Assembly: GCA_021850485.1 (NCBI GenBank)
Contig: JAJZLY010000008.1
Location: 1-64,000, forward strand
Direction of reading: 5' to 3'
DNA: 64,000 bases
Source of the DNA: Bacillota bacterium
GTDB taxonomy: Bacteria; Bacillota; Sulfobacillia; JAJZYS01; JAJZLH01
Positions within the stretch are counted from its first letter, which is position 1. Each line of letters opens with the position of its first letter. A program made the translations under genes and the position numbers. Shown one piece after another: positions 54,734 through 63,999 of this stretch. Under the pieces are notes generated by a model that saw nothing but the letters and a program-made list of their open reading frames with translations, was not told the origin of the DNA and did no database searches.

Positions 54734-56119
54734 TCAATTTTGCGCCCCGTGTGCGCTGGCCAAACGAACCGCCAGCTGGTGCGCCCAGTGGCTGATGTCG
54801 CCCGCCCCCAGGGCCACCAGCAGATCACCTCGGCGCAATTCCGCCGCCATCTGGCCAAGGGTGCTGACATCTGCCAGATAACGGACCGGCAGTGGATGGC
54901 TGTGCCCAATCGCCGTCGCCAAGTCCTGCCCGCTCACGCCTGAGACCTGTTGCGCACCCACAGGACCGTAGACATCGAAGACCCACACTTCGTCAGCCGC
55001 CGCCACCGCCTGCACAAAATCGGCAAACAGCCGCCCCAGCCGCTCGTAGCGGTGAGGTTGCAGCGCAGCGATCAGGCGCTTGGGCCGCCAGCTACGCAAT
55101 GTTTCCAGCACGACGCGAATCTCGGTCGGGTGCACCGCGTAGTCGTCGACCAGGCGCACACCCTTGCCTTGATACAACACCTCCAACCGGCGGTGCGCAT
55201 TGTGGAATCCGGTCATCACCGGCGCCAGGCGTAGCGGCTCCACTCCGGCAGCCACACAGGCGGCTGCGGCAGCCAGCGTGTTGAGCATGTTGTGCCGACC
55301 CGACAAAGGACTATGCACCCGCCCCTGACTCTCGCCTCGCCAGTGCAGATCGAATGCCTGTCCTTGGGCCGTAGCGCGCAGCCCAACGGCATCCATCTGG
55401 GCCCCCCGCCCGTAGGTGAGGCGCCTGACGCCGACCGGCACCGCCAGTGCGGCCACCAGGTCGTCCTCAGCGCACAGGACCGCTGAGCCGCCCTCTTGCA
55501 CCGAGGAGACAAACTGGCGGACGGCCGCTTGCAGCCGGCCGAAGTCGCCCTCGTAGTGCTCCAGGTGCTCCGGCTCCAGGTTGGTCACCACCACCACCTC
55601 CGGAGTCAGGCGCAAGATCGAGCGGTCGGACTCATCTCCTTCCACGACCGCCCACTGGCCCTGCCCAGGCCGCAGGCCACCCAGCCAGCCCTCCACCTCA
55701 CCGCCGGTGAAGACCAGCGGATCAAAGCCGCACTGCTCCAGCAGGTATCCGATCAGGGTGGTGGTGGTGGTCTTACCATGAGTACCGGTGACGGCGATCA
55801 GCCGAAATCCCTCTAACACCTCGGTCAGGATTTCTGAACGGTGCGCCAGCCGGGCGCCCCGGGCTCGGGCCGCGCTCAACTCCGGGTTGTCGGCGGGGAC
55901 ATCGGTGGAGTAGACGACCACCGCCGCTCCCTCCTGTAACGCTGCGTCGTGGCCGATGGTGACGGGGATGCCGGCCTGGGTCAGGCGGTCGGTGCGGGCA
56001 GATGCCCGGGCATCTGACCCAGAGACCAGTTCTCCGGCAAGGTACAGGTAGTGGGCGAGGGCACTCATCGAGATGCCACCCACGCCGACAAAGTGGACTC
56101 GGCCGTCGTAGCGGCTCAC
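54734..56119 (-). CDS. murC: UDP-N-acetylmuramate-L-alanine ligase MurC
   Basis: 461 residues. V-G-V-G-G-I-S-M-S-A-L-A at the start, ATP loop G-T-H-G-K-T-T-T near residue 110, and D-D-Y-A-V-H-P-T-E-I, where the usual second His is Val. It adds L-alanine to UDP-MurNAc. The GTG at 56119 overlaps the tsaD stop (GTGA). It is separate from any mur/div cluster. Confidence 0.96.
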   Translation of the reverse strand: MSRYDGRVHFVGVGGISMSALAHYLYLAGELVSGSDARASARTDRLTQAGIPVTIGHDAALQEGAAVVVYSTDVPADNPELSAARARGARLAHRSEILTEVLEGFRLIAVTGTHGKTTTTTLIGYLLEQCGFDPLVFTGGEVEGWLGGLRPGQGQWAVVEGDESDRSILRLTPEVVVVTNLEPEHLEHYEGDFGRLQAAVRQFVSSVQEGGSAVLCAEDDLVAALAVPVGVRRLTYGRGAQMDAVGLRATAQGQAFDLHWRGESQGRVHSPLSGRHNMLNTLAAAAACVAAGVEPLRLAPVMTGFHNAHRRLEVLYQGKGVRLVDDYAVHPTEIRVVLETLRSWRPKRLIAALQPHRYERLGRLFADFVQAVAAADEVWVFDVYGPVGAQQVSGVSGQDLATAIGHSHPLPVRYLADVSTLGQMAAELRRGDLLVALGAGDISHWAHQLAVRLASAHGAQN

Positions 56120-57090
56120 GTCAGTGTGTCCAGCCGGGAAGAGGCGGCCGTTCCTAGTGGCGTCTTGATCCCGGCCAGCAACATCTCCCAGCCCAGACGG
56201 CCAATCATGGCGGCGTTGTCGGAGCAAAGCCGCAGCGGTGCAAACAGCACCGGCCGCGACCGCACCCGCTCTTGAAAGGCCCGGCGCAACGCCTGATTGG
56301 CGCTCACGCCGCCGCCTACCACCAGCATCCGATCGCTCGCCAGTAGGGCCTGACAGGTGGTCTCGACCAACTGGCTGACCACCGCCTGCTGAAAGCCACA
56401 GGCCACCGCCGCTGGCTTAGCGCCGGCGGCGATCGCCTGCCGGGCCGCCGTCTTCACGCCGCTGAAACTGAAGTCGGGGCGCCCTCCGCTCAGCCGGACC
56501 CGCGGGAACTGCCAAGCCTCCGTTGGTTCGGATGCAGCCAGCTGTTCCAAGGCGGCGCCACCGGGATAGCCCAGCCCCAACAACCGGGCCACCTTGTCCA
56601 AGGCTTCACCTGCCGCGTCGTCACGGGTCTCGCCGATCAATTCGGCCATGATCGGTGCGCTGAACCTATAGAGCGAGGTGTGGCCGCCGGAGACGACCAG
56701 CGCCAGCAGCGGGAAGATGGCATCTTGGTCGATGAAGGCGGCGTGGATGTGCGCCAGCACGTGGTTCACGCCCACTGCAGGAATGCCCAAAGACATGGCC
56801 AGTCCCTGGCTGAACGAACTGCCCACCAGCAGGCAGCCCAGCAGACCGGGGCCCCTGGTGTAGGCGACGGCATCCAAGTCGCGGGCAGTTAGACCCGCCT
56901 CGAGCAGAGCCTGCTCCGTCTGCTCACGGATCACTTCCAGATGCCGCCTGGCAGCGGTCTCTGGGACGACGCCGCCCGTCGCACTGTGCAGGGGGGCCTG
57001 AGAGGCGATGCGTAAGGAGACAATGGCGCCGTCTGCCATGACGGCCACGCTCGTCTCGTCACAGCTGGTCTCAACGCCGAGCACCAGCAT
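56116..57090 (-). CDS. tsaD: tRNA t6A37 threonylcarbamoyltransferase TsaD
   Basis: 324 residues. E-T-S-C-D-E-T at the start and H-V-L-A-H-I-H give the metal-binding histidines; V-S-G-G-H-T and V-G-G-G-V-S-A-N are ATP-site motifs. It transfers threonylcarbamoyl to A37 with TsaB and TsaE, both encoded just upstream. The ATG at 57090 overlaps the rimI stop by one base. Confidence 0.97.
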   Translation of the reverse strand: MLVLGVETSCDETSVAVMADGAIVSLRIASQAPLHSATGGVVPETAARRHLEVIREQTEQALLEAGLTARDLDAVAYTRGPGLLGCLLVGSSFSQGLAMSLGIPAVGVNHVLAHIHAAFIDQDAIFPLLALVVSGGHTSLYRFSAPIMAELIGETRDDAAGEALDKVARLLGLGYPGGAALEQLAASEPTEAWQFPRVRLSGGRPDFSFSGVKTAARQAIAAGAKPAAVACGFQQAVVSQLVETTCQALLASDRMLVVGGGVSANQALRRAFQERVRSRPVLFAPLRLCSDNAAMIGRLGWEMLLAGIKTPLGTAASSRLDTLT

Positions 57091-57572
57091 CAGGCTCCAG
57101 CCGGCTCTGGCAGCTTTTCCCGGACCATGATCAGCGCGTCCTCGCCGTTGTCCGTGTAGTAACCCTTGCGCACCCCTGTCATCTGAAAACCCAAAGAGCG
57201 GTACAGCGTCTGGGCCACCTGGTTGGTGCGCCGCACCTCGAGTGTGATGGTCCGACAGCCGTGCTCTTCGGTCAGGGCAATGGCGGTTTCCATCAGCAAT
57301 CGGCCCACCCCTTGGTGTCGGACCGTCGGGTGGACGGCGACGTTGGTGATGTGCGCTTCGTCCAGCACCAGCCACATCCCGACGTAGCCCACCAGCCGCG
57401 AACCCGATTTGGCGGCCAGATAGTGGGCATAGGCATTCTCGGTCAGCTCCGAGACAAAGGCTCGCCGCGACCACGGGGTGGGGTAGGACAGGTGTTCGAT
57501 CTCCAGCACCTGTGGCAAGTCGGCCAGAGCCATCCGCACCACCTGCAGGTCGTCGGCCAGCTGACTAGACAT
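57090..57572 (-). CDS. rimI: Ribosomal protein S18-alanine N-acetyltransferase RimI
   Basis: 160 residues, GNAT fold. P-W-S-R-R-A-F near residue 35, the acetyl-CoA loop R-H-Q-G-V-G-R-L-L and N-Q-V-A-Q-T-L-Y-R-S-L-G-F. The ATG at 57572 lies just before the tsaB stop, suggesting re-initiation. An ATG at 57638, behind GAGGAGA, would add 22 residues and a 74-base overlap with tsaB and cannot be excluded. Confidence 0.92.
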   Translation of the reverse strand: MSSQLADDLQVVRMALADLPQVLEIEHLSYPTPWSRRAFVSELTENAYAHYLAAKSGSRLVGYVGMWLVLDEAHITNVAVHPTVRHQGVGRLLMETAIALTEEHGCRTITLEVRRTNQVAQTLYRSLGFQMTGVRKGYYTDNGEDALIMVREKLPEPAGA

Positions 57573-58209
57573 GATCGTCGGCGGTTGGGCTGTCGCCAGC
57601 GGCAGTGGGCCGAAGATAGATCGGAACAAACGGCGCATCTTTCAGATCTCCTCTGTGCCGCCGGGCCGACCATGCCACAGCCAGTGCACCCGGTGCGGCA
57701 AGCGGCGGCTGCTCGGCTACGAACTCCACGGGCAGGTCTGCGGCGATCAGCCGAGCACCCAGCCGGCGCACCTCTTCGACAACCGCCGGGGGCTCTCCCC
57801 TGCGCAGCGGCCCGATCGCCCGCTGGAGTCCCCGGTCAGCGGCAAAGGCCTGCCACAAAACCCCACCGCGGCCATCGCCACGGGCGGCGATTGCCGCCCC
57901 AGAAACAGGCGCCGACTCCGCCCAGGCAAGGAAGGTGGGCACGGCCACGCGCGCCACCGCCCAGCCTAAGGACATCCCCTCGCCAGCGGCCAGGCCGATG
58001 CGAGTTCCGGTGTAGGAGCCGGGTCCGGCCGACACCGCAACTAGGTCTGGCCGAGCGCCTGCCTCATGAAGACAGGTGTCGATCAGTTGCCACAGGGCCT
58101 GGTCCCGGCTCGTGCCTACCGCCTGGTGTTCGCCTTGAGCGCTGCCTTGGAGCCAGGCCACCTGAGTGATCGGCCCCGTGGTGTCGATGGCCAAGATCAG
58201 GGCTGTCAT
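57565..58209 (-). CDS. tsaB: t6A biosynthesis protein TsaB
   Basis: 214 residues. L-A-I-D-T-T-G and S-A-G-P-G-S-Y-T-G-T-R-I-G are the ASKHA-fold motifs of TsaB, and the end P-I-Y-L-R-P is typical. It is the non-catalytic partner of TsaD. The ATG overlaps the tsaE stop. Confidence 0.94.
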   Translation of the reverse strand: MTALILAIDTTGPITQVAWLQGSAQGEHQAVGTSRDQALWQLIDTCLHEAGARPDLVAVSAGPGSYTGTRIGLAAGEGMSLGWAVARVAVPTFLAWAESAPVSGAAIAARGDGRGGVLWQAFAADRGLQRAIGPLRRGEPPAVVEEVRRLGARLIAADLPVEFVAEQPPLAAPGALAVAWSARRHRGDLKDAPFVPIYLRPTAAGDSPTADDHV

Positions 58210-58661
58210 GAGCGCTTCCAGGCCTGCTCGACAAGGTGCAGCGCACGGCGGGCATTGGGACCTCCGGCGGCCAGCTGAGCCGTCCGTCCTCCGTTGGCGG
58301 TCTGCAGATGCACGGTCAATGCGTCAGCGGGCAAGAGACCTGGTGCCCGATCTGCCCACTCCACCACGGCCCGCGCCGATCCGGTCCACAGCTCGTCCAG
58401 GCCCAGATCGGCCACCTGGGCTTCGTCTAGGCGGTATAAGTCGACGTGGTAGATCTCATGCGGATAGGTATGAATCAGGGTGTAGGTGGGGCTGGCCGCC
58501 GTGCCGACCACCTGCCACGCCGCCAGCACGGCCTGGGCCAAGGTGGTCTTGCCACTTCCCACCTCGCCGATCAGGCCGATCACGCTCCCGGACATCGTAG
58601 CCTGGCCGATCACCCAGCCCAGGCGGACCGTTTGCTCCTCGGCCGCCAGCATCACCCTCAT
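58206..58661 (-). CDS. tsaE: t6A biosynthesis ATPase TsaE
   Basis: 151 residues. Walker A G-E-V-G-S-G-K-T-T-L, then S-P-T-Y-T-L-I and H-V-D-L-Y-R-L are diagnostic. It supports TsaB-TsaD turnover. The ATG at 58661 overlaps the thiL stop (ATGA). Confidence 0.95.
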   Translation of the reverse strand: MRVMLAAEEQTVRLGWVIGQATMSGSVIGLIGEVGSGKTTLAQAVLAAWQVVGTAASPTYTLIHTYPHEIYHVDLYRLDEAQVADLGLDELWTGSARAVVEWADRAPGLLPADALTVHLQTANGGRTAQLAAGGPNARRALHLVEQAWKRS

Positions 58662-59620
58662 CCCCCACCACCGCCGAAATGGTCGTACCCGGTGGCCGAG
58701 AGCACTTGGCCGCCCAGCCGTAACCCGGACTCGGCGCTGAGCCGCCCGATCGGGAAGCAGTCCAGGCCAGCCGCCCTGAACGCTGCCGCCAGGCGCGGCC
58801 ACACCCGCTCTGGCAGGGCGGCCAGAAGGCAGTAGTCGTCACCGCCATACAGGGCCCGCTGCACATCGGCAGCCTGGTCGCCGCTTTCAGCCAGTGGCAG
58901 CGCCTCTGGCACCAGGTCGGCGCCCGCTGCGGCCGGGTGCAAGAGGCGGCTGAGATCAAGGGCCAACCCGTCGGTCACATCGATCATGGCGCTGGCGCCG
59001 CCATCTGCCAGCAGGGCGGCTGCAGCCCAGGCTGGCTGGGGTCGCAAAAAGGCCCGGCTGGCCCGTTCCGGAGCTGACCGGCCAGCCAGGATCAACTCTC
59101 GGCCCCAAGCCGCCAGGCCGATTTGGCCACTGACCACCAGGCGATCACCGGCCTGGCCGCCATGTCGGGCCACTGGCTGGTTAGCCTGGCCAATGACGGT
59201 GGCGGTGATCGTGACCTGATCGGCCTGGGCCAAGTTCCCGCCGACCAGCGCGCTGCCACTTGCGGCCGCGGCTTCGGCCAGCCCTGCCACCAGTGCATCG
59301 AAATCCGACTCCAGCAAGGATGCTGGCATGCTGATCGCCAGCAGATGGGCCAAGGCCCCCCCGCCCATCGCCGCTATGTCTGAGAGAGCTGCAGCGAGGG
59401 CCCGCCAGCCGATGTCGGTCCAAGTCATGCAACTGGCGTCGAAGTGACGGCCCTGGACAGAACTGTCCACCGAGACCAGACTGCCAGCCCCCAGCGAGAG
59501 CACTGCCGCGTCGTCGCCGATACCTTGGCGGACCAGCTGTGAGCTCTCGCTCTGACCGCCTTTCAGGCGCGCAATCAGTTCCGCCTCTGTGAGCTGCCCG
59601 ACCGTCCTGAGCTCAGGCAT
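58658..59620 (-). CDS. thiL: Thiamine-monophosphate kinase ThiL
   Basis: 320 residues. G-D-D-A-A-V-L near residue 30, the D-S-S-V-Q-G-R-H-F segment and I-D-V-T-D-G-L are of the ThiL/PurM superfamily in its ThiL branch. It phosphorylates thiamine monophosphate to the active diphosphate. The ATG at 59620 overlaps the udg stop by eight bases. Confidence 0.94.
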   Translation of the reverse strand: MPELRTVGQLTEAELIARLKGGQSESSQLVRQGIGDDAAVLSLGAGSLVSVDSSVQGRHFDASCMTWTDIGWRALAAALSDIAAMGGGALAHLLAISMPASLLESDFDALVAGLAEAAAASGSALVGGNLAQADQVTITATVIGQANQPVARHGGQAGDRLVVSGQIGLAAWGRELILAGRSAPERASRAFLRPQPAWAAAALLADGGASAMIDVTDGLALDLSRLLHPAAAGADLVPEALPLAESGDQAADVQRALYGGDDYCLLAALPERVWPRLAAAFRAAGLDCFPIGRLSAESGLRLGGQVLSATGYDHFGGGGG

Positions 59621-60197
59621 CGGGTTCCAACTCCAGTCCAGCCTGCAGGCGGTCATAGTCCCGCCTGATTCGCTTGAAGTCCTCCCACACCGGCCGCTTC
59701 TTCTCTGGGTCACGGAGCAGGGCGGCCGGATGGAAGGTCGGATAATAGTAGCGCCCTTGGCGCAGATGACGGCTTCCTCGCAGCCGAGTGATGGCGGCAT
59801 GCGGGTCTTCCAGCAGCGCCTTGGTGGCAACCGCGCCCAGTGTCACCACCATCTTGGGTTCGATCGCCGCCAGCTTGGCCTCCAGAAAGGGACGGCAGCT
59901 TTGCTGCTCGTCCGGCTCAGGCGGGCGATTGTTGGGTGGACGACACATCACCGTGTTGGTGATGAACACGTCGTCCCGGCTCAGTGCGACGGCGGCCAGG
60001 ATGCGGGTGAGCAACTCGCCGGCCCGGCCCACAAACGGCTCACCGGCCAAGTCCTCGTCGTGACCGGGGGCTTCGCCCACCAACATCAGCAGCGCCTTCG
60101 GGTTGCCGGCTCCAAACACCACGCGGTGTCGGCCTTGAGCCAGGCGACAAGCGACGCAGCCCTGCGCCCGCTCCACAAGCTCTGGCCACGACTCCAT
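59613..60197 (-). CDS. Family 4 uracil-DNA glycosylase (Fe-S)
   Basis: 194 residues. C-V-A-C near the N-terminus and later cysteines bind a [4Fe-4S] cluster; G-E-A-P-G-H-D-E-D and T-F-H-P-A-A-L-L-R-D-P hold the active-site loops of family 4. It removes uracil from DNA and is common in thermophiles and high-GC bacteria. The ATG at 60197 has GGGGGAGGG upstream. A CCCGCC/GGCGGG hairpin lies in the leader; the remaining 144-base gap holds nothing else. Confidence 0.94.
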   Translation of the reverse strand: MESWPELVERAQGCVACRLAQGRHRVVFGAGNPKALLMLVGEAPGHDEDLAGEPFVGRAGELLTRILAAVALSRDDVFITNTVMCRPPNNRPPEPDEQQSCRPFLEAKLAAIEPKMVVTLGAVATKALLEDPHAAITRLRGSRHLRQGRYYYPTFHPAALLRDPEKKRPVWEDFKRIRRDYDRLQAGLELEPDA

Positions 60198-60341
60198 CCA
60201 TATCCCTCCCCCGCCGCTGCGGGCGGGCCGGCAACTGCAGTGTGCGGTCTTGGCCCCGGTCTCAGGCCAACCGCCTGCGCTGGTGTTCCACAGCCGGAGC
60301 CACCGGCGATTCGATGGTCCGAAACGAACCGGGAAATCGGC

Positions 60342-61316
60342 TCAGGGCAACACCGCGACCAGTTCGCCCACGACCCGGCCGGCGACGTTGGTGACAGGTG
60401 GCTGGCGGTGCGACGCCAAGCGCTGGCTGGCCTGTGCATCGAGCAGGTGGAACTGATCCAGCACGGCCATGGCGGCTACATCCAGAGCTCGGGCAGAGCC
60501 GTCCACCACCTTCAGTGCGATTCCGAGCTGGCGGTCTCTGACGCCGATGCCAAGCAGCCCCTCGGCGCCGCCCTTGGCCACGATCTGGCCATGGCCGGCC
60601 GCCATCAGGTCGGAGCCAAACACACCGCTGCCGCCCACCAGCCGCGGATGGCTGGTCATCGCATGGCAGATCCGTCCCGCTGCTTCAGCCATGCCGCCAT
60701 CTTGGCCGGCGGGGTGCACCAGGCTTAAGAAGGCCTGGGCGATGGCGGTCAAGGGCAGGCGGAAGGTCGGCACACCACAACCGTCGACGCCAAGCTCGAT
60801 GCTGGAGGGCAAGACGCCTGAGAAGGCGGCCACCGTATCCAAGTTTCGCTGCTGCAACGGGTGGTCGATCGGCAGATACTCCAAGTCCCACCCGGCCTGC
60901 ACGCACTGCGCCAGCATCGCCGCGTGCTTGCCCGAGCAATTGGAATGGAGCGCGCTGGGGGGACCGACCAGTGCGGCGGCAGCCTGCTTGTCGTAGGGCG
61001 CATGGGCACCGCAACGCAGGGCGTCCTTGGAAAGATGGATCTTCTCCAGCATGCCGGACACCACCCGGGTGTGCACCGGTTCCCCATAGTGGCTGGCCGC
61101 CGCCAGCGCCAATTCCTCGTCTGCGAAGTGGAAGTGGTCGGCGGCACCGCTGGTGATCAGGCCGATCGCCTGAAACGGTTTGGCCGCCGAGCGCATGAAT
61201 GTGACGCAGCCAGCGGCTCCGGCCGTCGCCCAGGCCACACCGTCGCTCCCGACCACGGCCGCTTCGACCTGGTGCACACTCTCCAGATATCCGCCCCTGC
61301 GCAATTCAACCCTCAT
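60342..61316 (-). CDS. Asparaginase II (thermolabile L-asparaginase family)
   Basis: 324 residues of the Rhizobium-type asparaginase family, unrelated to the E. coli AnsA/B fold. R-S-A-A-K-P-F-Q carries the Ser-Lys pair, and H-S-N-C-S-G-K-H is the family's central motif. It hydrolyses asparagine to aspartate and ammonia. The ATG overlaps the stop of the upstream amidase (ATGA). Confidence 0.92.
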   Translation of the reverse strand: MRVELRRGGYLESVHQVEAAVVGSDGVAWATAGAAGCVTFMRSAAKPFQAIGLITSGAADHFHFADEELALAAASHYGEPVHTRVVSGMLEKIHLSKDALRCGAHAPYDKQAAAALVGPPSALHSNCSGKHAAMLAQCVQAGWDLEYLPIDHPLQQRNLDTVAAFSGVLPSSIELGVDGCGVPTFRLPLTAIAQAFLSLVHPAGQDGGMAEAAGRICHAMTSHPRLVGGSGVFGSDLMAAGHGQIVAKGGAEGLLGIGVRDRQLGIALKVVDGSARALDVAAMAVLDQFHLLDAQASQRLASHRQPPVTNVAGRVVGELVAVLP

Positions 61317-62032
61317 CTGGCCGCCGCCTCAATCAGGGCGCCAAACAGGCGGGCGGCGGCTACATCGTGCTGCCAGAGATGCTCCGGATGCCACTGCACG
61401 CCCAGGAAAAACCGCCGGTCAGGCGCCTCCACGGCCTCCACCCAGCCGTCTTCGGAGCGTCCGGCCAGCACCAGTGGAGCGGGAATTGGCTCTGCCACCA
61501 CCTGATGGTGAAAGCTGTTCACGGCGATCTGCTCGGCCCCCAGCAGCACTTGAAGCCGGCTGCGGGGCTCTAGGCGCACCAGATGTGCGGCCTGCTCCCG
61601 CGGTGTCTTGCCGTGGCGGTCGTGACGCTCTCCCGCCAGTTCCGACTCGCTTCCCAGGTCCTGGATCAGGCCGCCGCCGAGGGCTACCGCCATCACCTGG
61701 ATGCCCCGGCACACGCCCAAGGTCGGCAGGTCCTCATCATAGGCCCGCTCAACCAGGCGGATCTCCACCTCGTCGCGCTCTGGCGTCACCCTGCCCAGCT
61801 GTGGGTGGGCCGCCTGGCCAAAACGCGCAGGAGCGATATCACCGCCGCCGGTGACCAGCAAGGCGTCGAGCCCGCCGATCAGATCCGCGGCCGCGTCCGC
61901 CGCCTCGACCGGGATCAATACTGGCAGACCTCCGGCCTGCCACACTGCGGCGCAATAGGCGCGGTTCACGCCCTCTCGCTCAGCACCCGGTTCGCCCCAC
62001 AGATCGCAGGTTACGCCCACCAGCGGCCTCAT
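61313..62032 (-). CDS. Gamma-glutamyl-gamma-aminobutyrate hydrolase-like (peptidase C26)
   Basis: 239 residues, class I glutaminase-like. Nucleophile Cys in G-V-C-R-G, and W-H-P-E gives His and Glu; G-G-G-D-I near residue 63 shapes the oxyanion hole. Members cleave gamma-glutamyl amides such as gamma-Glu-GABA in putrescine use. It is paired with asparaginase, so amide-nitrogen scavenging is a fair guess. The ATG at 62032 has GGAGG 11 bases upstream. Confidence 0.9.
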   Translation of the reverse strand: MRPLVGVTCDLWGEPGAEREGVNRAYCAAVWQAGGLPVLIPVEAADAAADLIGGLDALLVTGGGDIAPARFGQAAHPQLGRVTPERDEVEIRLVERAYDEDLPTLGVCRGIQVMAVALGGGLIQDLGSESELAGERHDRHGKTPREQAAHLVRLEPRSRLQVLLGAEQIAVNSFHHQVVAEPIPAPLVLAGRSEDGWVEAVEAPDRRFFLGVQWHPEHLWQHDVAAARLFGALIEAAAR

Positions 62033-62098
62033 CCGTCACGTCGCCTCCAAGCTGATTTCCGTGGTCTGACCCTTCCCTGCGTCAGGTCGCAGTTCCTT

Positions 62099-62118
62099 GT
62101 CCGTCAGGAGGGACGGAC
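62099..62118 (+). other. Hairpin in the leader of the potassium importer gene
   Basis: GTCCGTC and GACGGAC form a perfect 7-bp stem with AGGAGG in the loop, in the 149-base space between the divergent amidase and importer genes. Its role is unknown. Confidence 0.3.
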
Positions 62119-62181
62119 TCAGGAGAAACAGAAGCCTGTACTGCATATAGCCGCTTCGGCGTTGCACCGGGAGGTGTCACT

Positions 62182-63999
62182 CTGAGCCTGCGTCGCCTGC
62201 TGCTGGGCCGCCCGCTTCGCACGGATGAGTCTGGCGCCCAGCGGATTGGCGTCATCGGCGCTTTGCCGTTGCTCTGTCCGGACGCTCTTTCGTCCGTCGC
62301 CTATGGTACGCAGGCCATTCTGGTCGTGTTGGCCTCGGCCGGCACCCTGGCACTTTGGTACTCGCTGCCAATCTCCGCCATGATCGTGCTGCTGCTGACC
62401 GTGCTGGTGATCAGTTACCGCCAGGTGATCACCGCCTACCCCGGTGGCGGTGGCGCCTACGTGGTCGGCCGCGAGACTCTGGGTCCGGTGGCCAGCCTGG
62501 TGGCTGGCGCCTCGCTGCTGATCGACTACACGCTGAACATCGCGGTCAGCGCCGCTGCTGGTGTCGCCGCCGTGATCGCTGCCCTGCCGGCTCTGCTGGC
62601 CTGGCGGGTAGAGCTGTGCGTCCTGGTGGTGGTTCTGATGACAGCCGTCAATTTGCGCGGTACGCGCGAGTCCTCGCTCACCTTCGGACCGCCCACCTAC
62701 CTCTTCATTGCGATGGTGCTGATCATGATCGCCGTGGCGTTCTTCCAGGGCAAAATGTTCGCCCATCCAGCCCACGCCCTGCTGCCCGCTCCCGTGGTGC
62801 CCGGGCTGGCGTTGTTCGTCGTGCTGCGTGCCTTCAGTTCCGGATCGACCGCCCTGACCGGCATCGAGGCCATCTCCAACGGCGTGCCGTTGTTTAAACC
62901 AGACTCCGTGATCCGGGCCCGCACCACCATGGTGGTGCTGGGATTGCTCCTGGGCGTGATGTTCCTCGGCACGTCCTTGGCTGCTTTCTCCTATGGCATC
63001 GTGCCAAACGCCCAGAGCACGGTGCTGCAGCAGCTGGCGGCCGCCATCTTCGGCCAAGGCGTGTTCTTCTATCTGCTGGCCTTCGTCACCATGGGCATTT
63101 TGATGGTCTCCGCCAACACCAGTTTCGCCGGCTTCCCGCAACTGGCGAGTCTGATGGCCCGCGACGGCTGGATGCCCCGCATGTTCGCAAGCCGCGGCGA
63201 CCGACTGGTCTATCAAAATGGCATCTTGGTGATTGGCCTGGCCGCAGCTCTGTTGCTGCTCATCTTTCAGGGCAGCGTGATCCGGCTGATCCCGCTGTTC
63301 GCCATCGGCGTCTACATCGGCTTCACCATCACCCAAGTTGGGCTGATCAAGAAGAATCTGTCAGAACGCAGTGGCAAGTGGCTGGTGATGGTGGCCATGG
63401 CCGGCGGTGCTCTGCTCACAGCCACCGTGGTGGTGGTCGCCCTGGCAACCAAGTTCCTGGAAGGCGCTTGGATCGTCGCCCTGATCTTGCCCCTGATGGT
63501 GATCGCCTTCTTGCGCATCCAGCGCCACTACAAGGCCATGAGCCAGGAACTGCGTCTGCCTGACTCCGAAGTTCGCCCCAGCGGCAAGGCGGTGGTGGCG
63601 GTGGTGCCCTTCAGCGGCATCAGCCGAATCAGCCAGTCCAGCCTCTCCTACGCCCTGTCCATCTCGGCGAATGTGGTGGCGGTTAACGTCTCCTTCACGG
63701 ACCAGGCGGAGGCCGCCATCCGCGACGCATGGCAGGCCTGGGCGCCGGATCCGTCGATCCGCCTGGTGGTGTTACGAAGTCCCTACCGCTCTGTCACCGG
63801 GCCGGTCTTGGCCTATATTGACCGCCTGCAAGAGGAGTTTGGCGAGGGGCATGTCTTGGTCCTGATCCCGGAGTTCGTGGTCGGAAAGTGGTGGCAGTAC
63901 CTGTTGCACAATCAAATCGGCCTGCTGTTGCAGGCCAATTTGGTGTTTCGCAAAGACATCGTCGTGGCCATGGTGCCGTTTCGACTTTCCGGACGCTAG
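62182..63999 (+). CDS. KimA-like APC-superfamily potassium importer (apparent CTG start)
   Basis: 605 residues, 11-12 helices and a cytoplasmic C-terminal domain, close in size to Bacillus KimA. D-A-L-S-S-V-A-Y-G-T, S-Y-R-Q-V, A-Y-P-G-G-G-G-A-Y and N-L-R-G-T-R-E-S match KimA, a proton-coupled K+ importer inhibited by c-di-AMP. In-frame codons before the first conventional start (TTG 62263) read R-R-L-L-L-G-R-P-L-R, like the KimA N-terminus. The only codon suitably placed after GGGAGGTG (five-base spacing) is CTG at 62182. Potassium and c-di-AMP roles are inferred from the family. Confidence 0.85.
   Translation: MSLRRLLLGRPLRTDESGAQRIGVIGALPLLCPDALSSVAYGTQAILVVLASAGTLALWYSLPISAMIVLLLTVLVISYRQVITAYPGGGGAYVVGRETLGPVASLVAGASLLIDYTLNIAVSAAAGVAAVIAALPALLAWRVELCVLVVVLMTAVNLRGTRESSLTFGPPTYLFIAMVLIMIAVAFFQGKMFAHPAHALLPAPVVPGLALFVVLRAFSSGSTALTGIEAISNGVPLFKPDSVIRARTTMVVLGLLLGVMFLGTSLAAFSYGIVPNAQSTVLQQLAAAIFGQGVFFYLLAFVTMGILMVSANTSFAGFPQLASLMARDGWMPRMFASRGDRLVYQNGILVIGLAAALLLLIFQGSVIRLIPLFAIGVYIGFTITQVGLIKKNLSERSGKWLVMVAMAGGALLTATVVVVALATKFLEGAWIVALILPLMVIAFLRIQRHYKAMSQELRLPDSEVRPSGKAVVAVVPFSGISRISQSSLSYALSISANVVAVNVSFTDQAEAAIRDAWQAWAPDPSIRLVVLRSPYRSVTGPVLAYIDRLQEEFGEGHVLVLIPEFVVGKWWQYLLHNQIGLLLQANLVFRKDIVVAMVPFRLSGR

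Noticed and set aside
57572-57638. The longer RimI start at 57638
   Set aside because: It has a good Shine-Dalgarno but would overlap tsaB by 74 bases and add residues not typical of RimI; kept only as an alternative.
60198-60341. A promoter or small gene between asparaginase and the glycosylase
   Set aside because: Only a 6-bp hairpin and the glycosylase Shine-Dalgarno are visible; no boxes or start with a reading frame of note.
62033-62181. A c-di-AMP (ydaO) riboswitch before the KimA-like gene
   Set aside because: Bacillus kimA has one, but the 149 bases here lack the conserved ydaO segments and are short for it; only a simple hairpin is seen.
62119-63336. A 405-codon minus-strand frame opposite the potassium importer
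   Set aside because: It is rich in His, Gln and Gly without domain features, typical of the antisense of a membrane protein gene.
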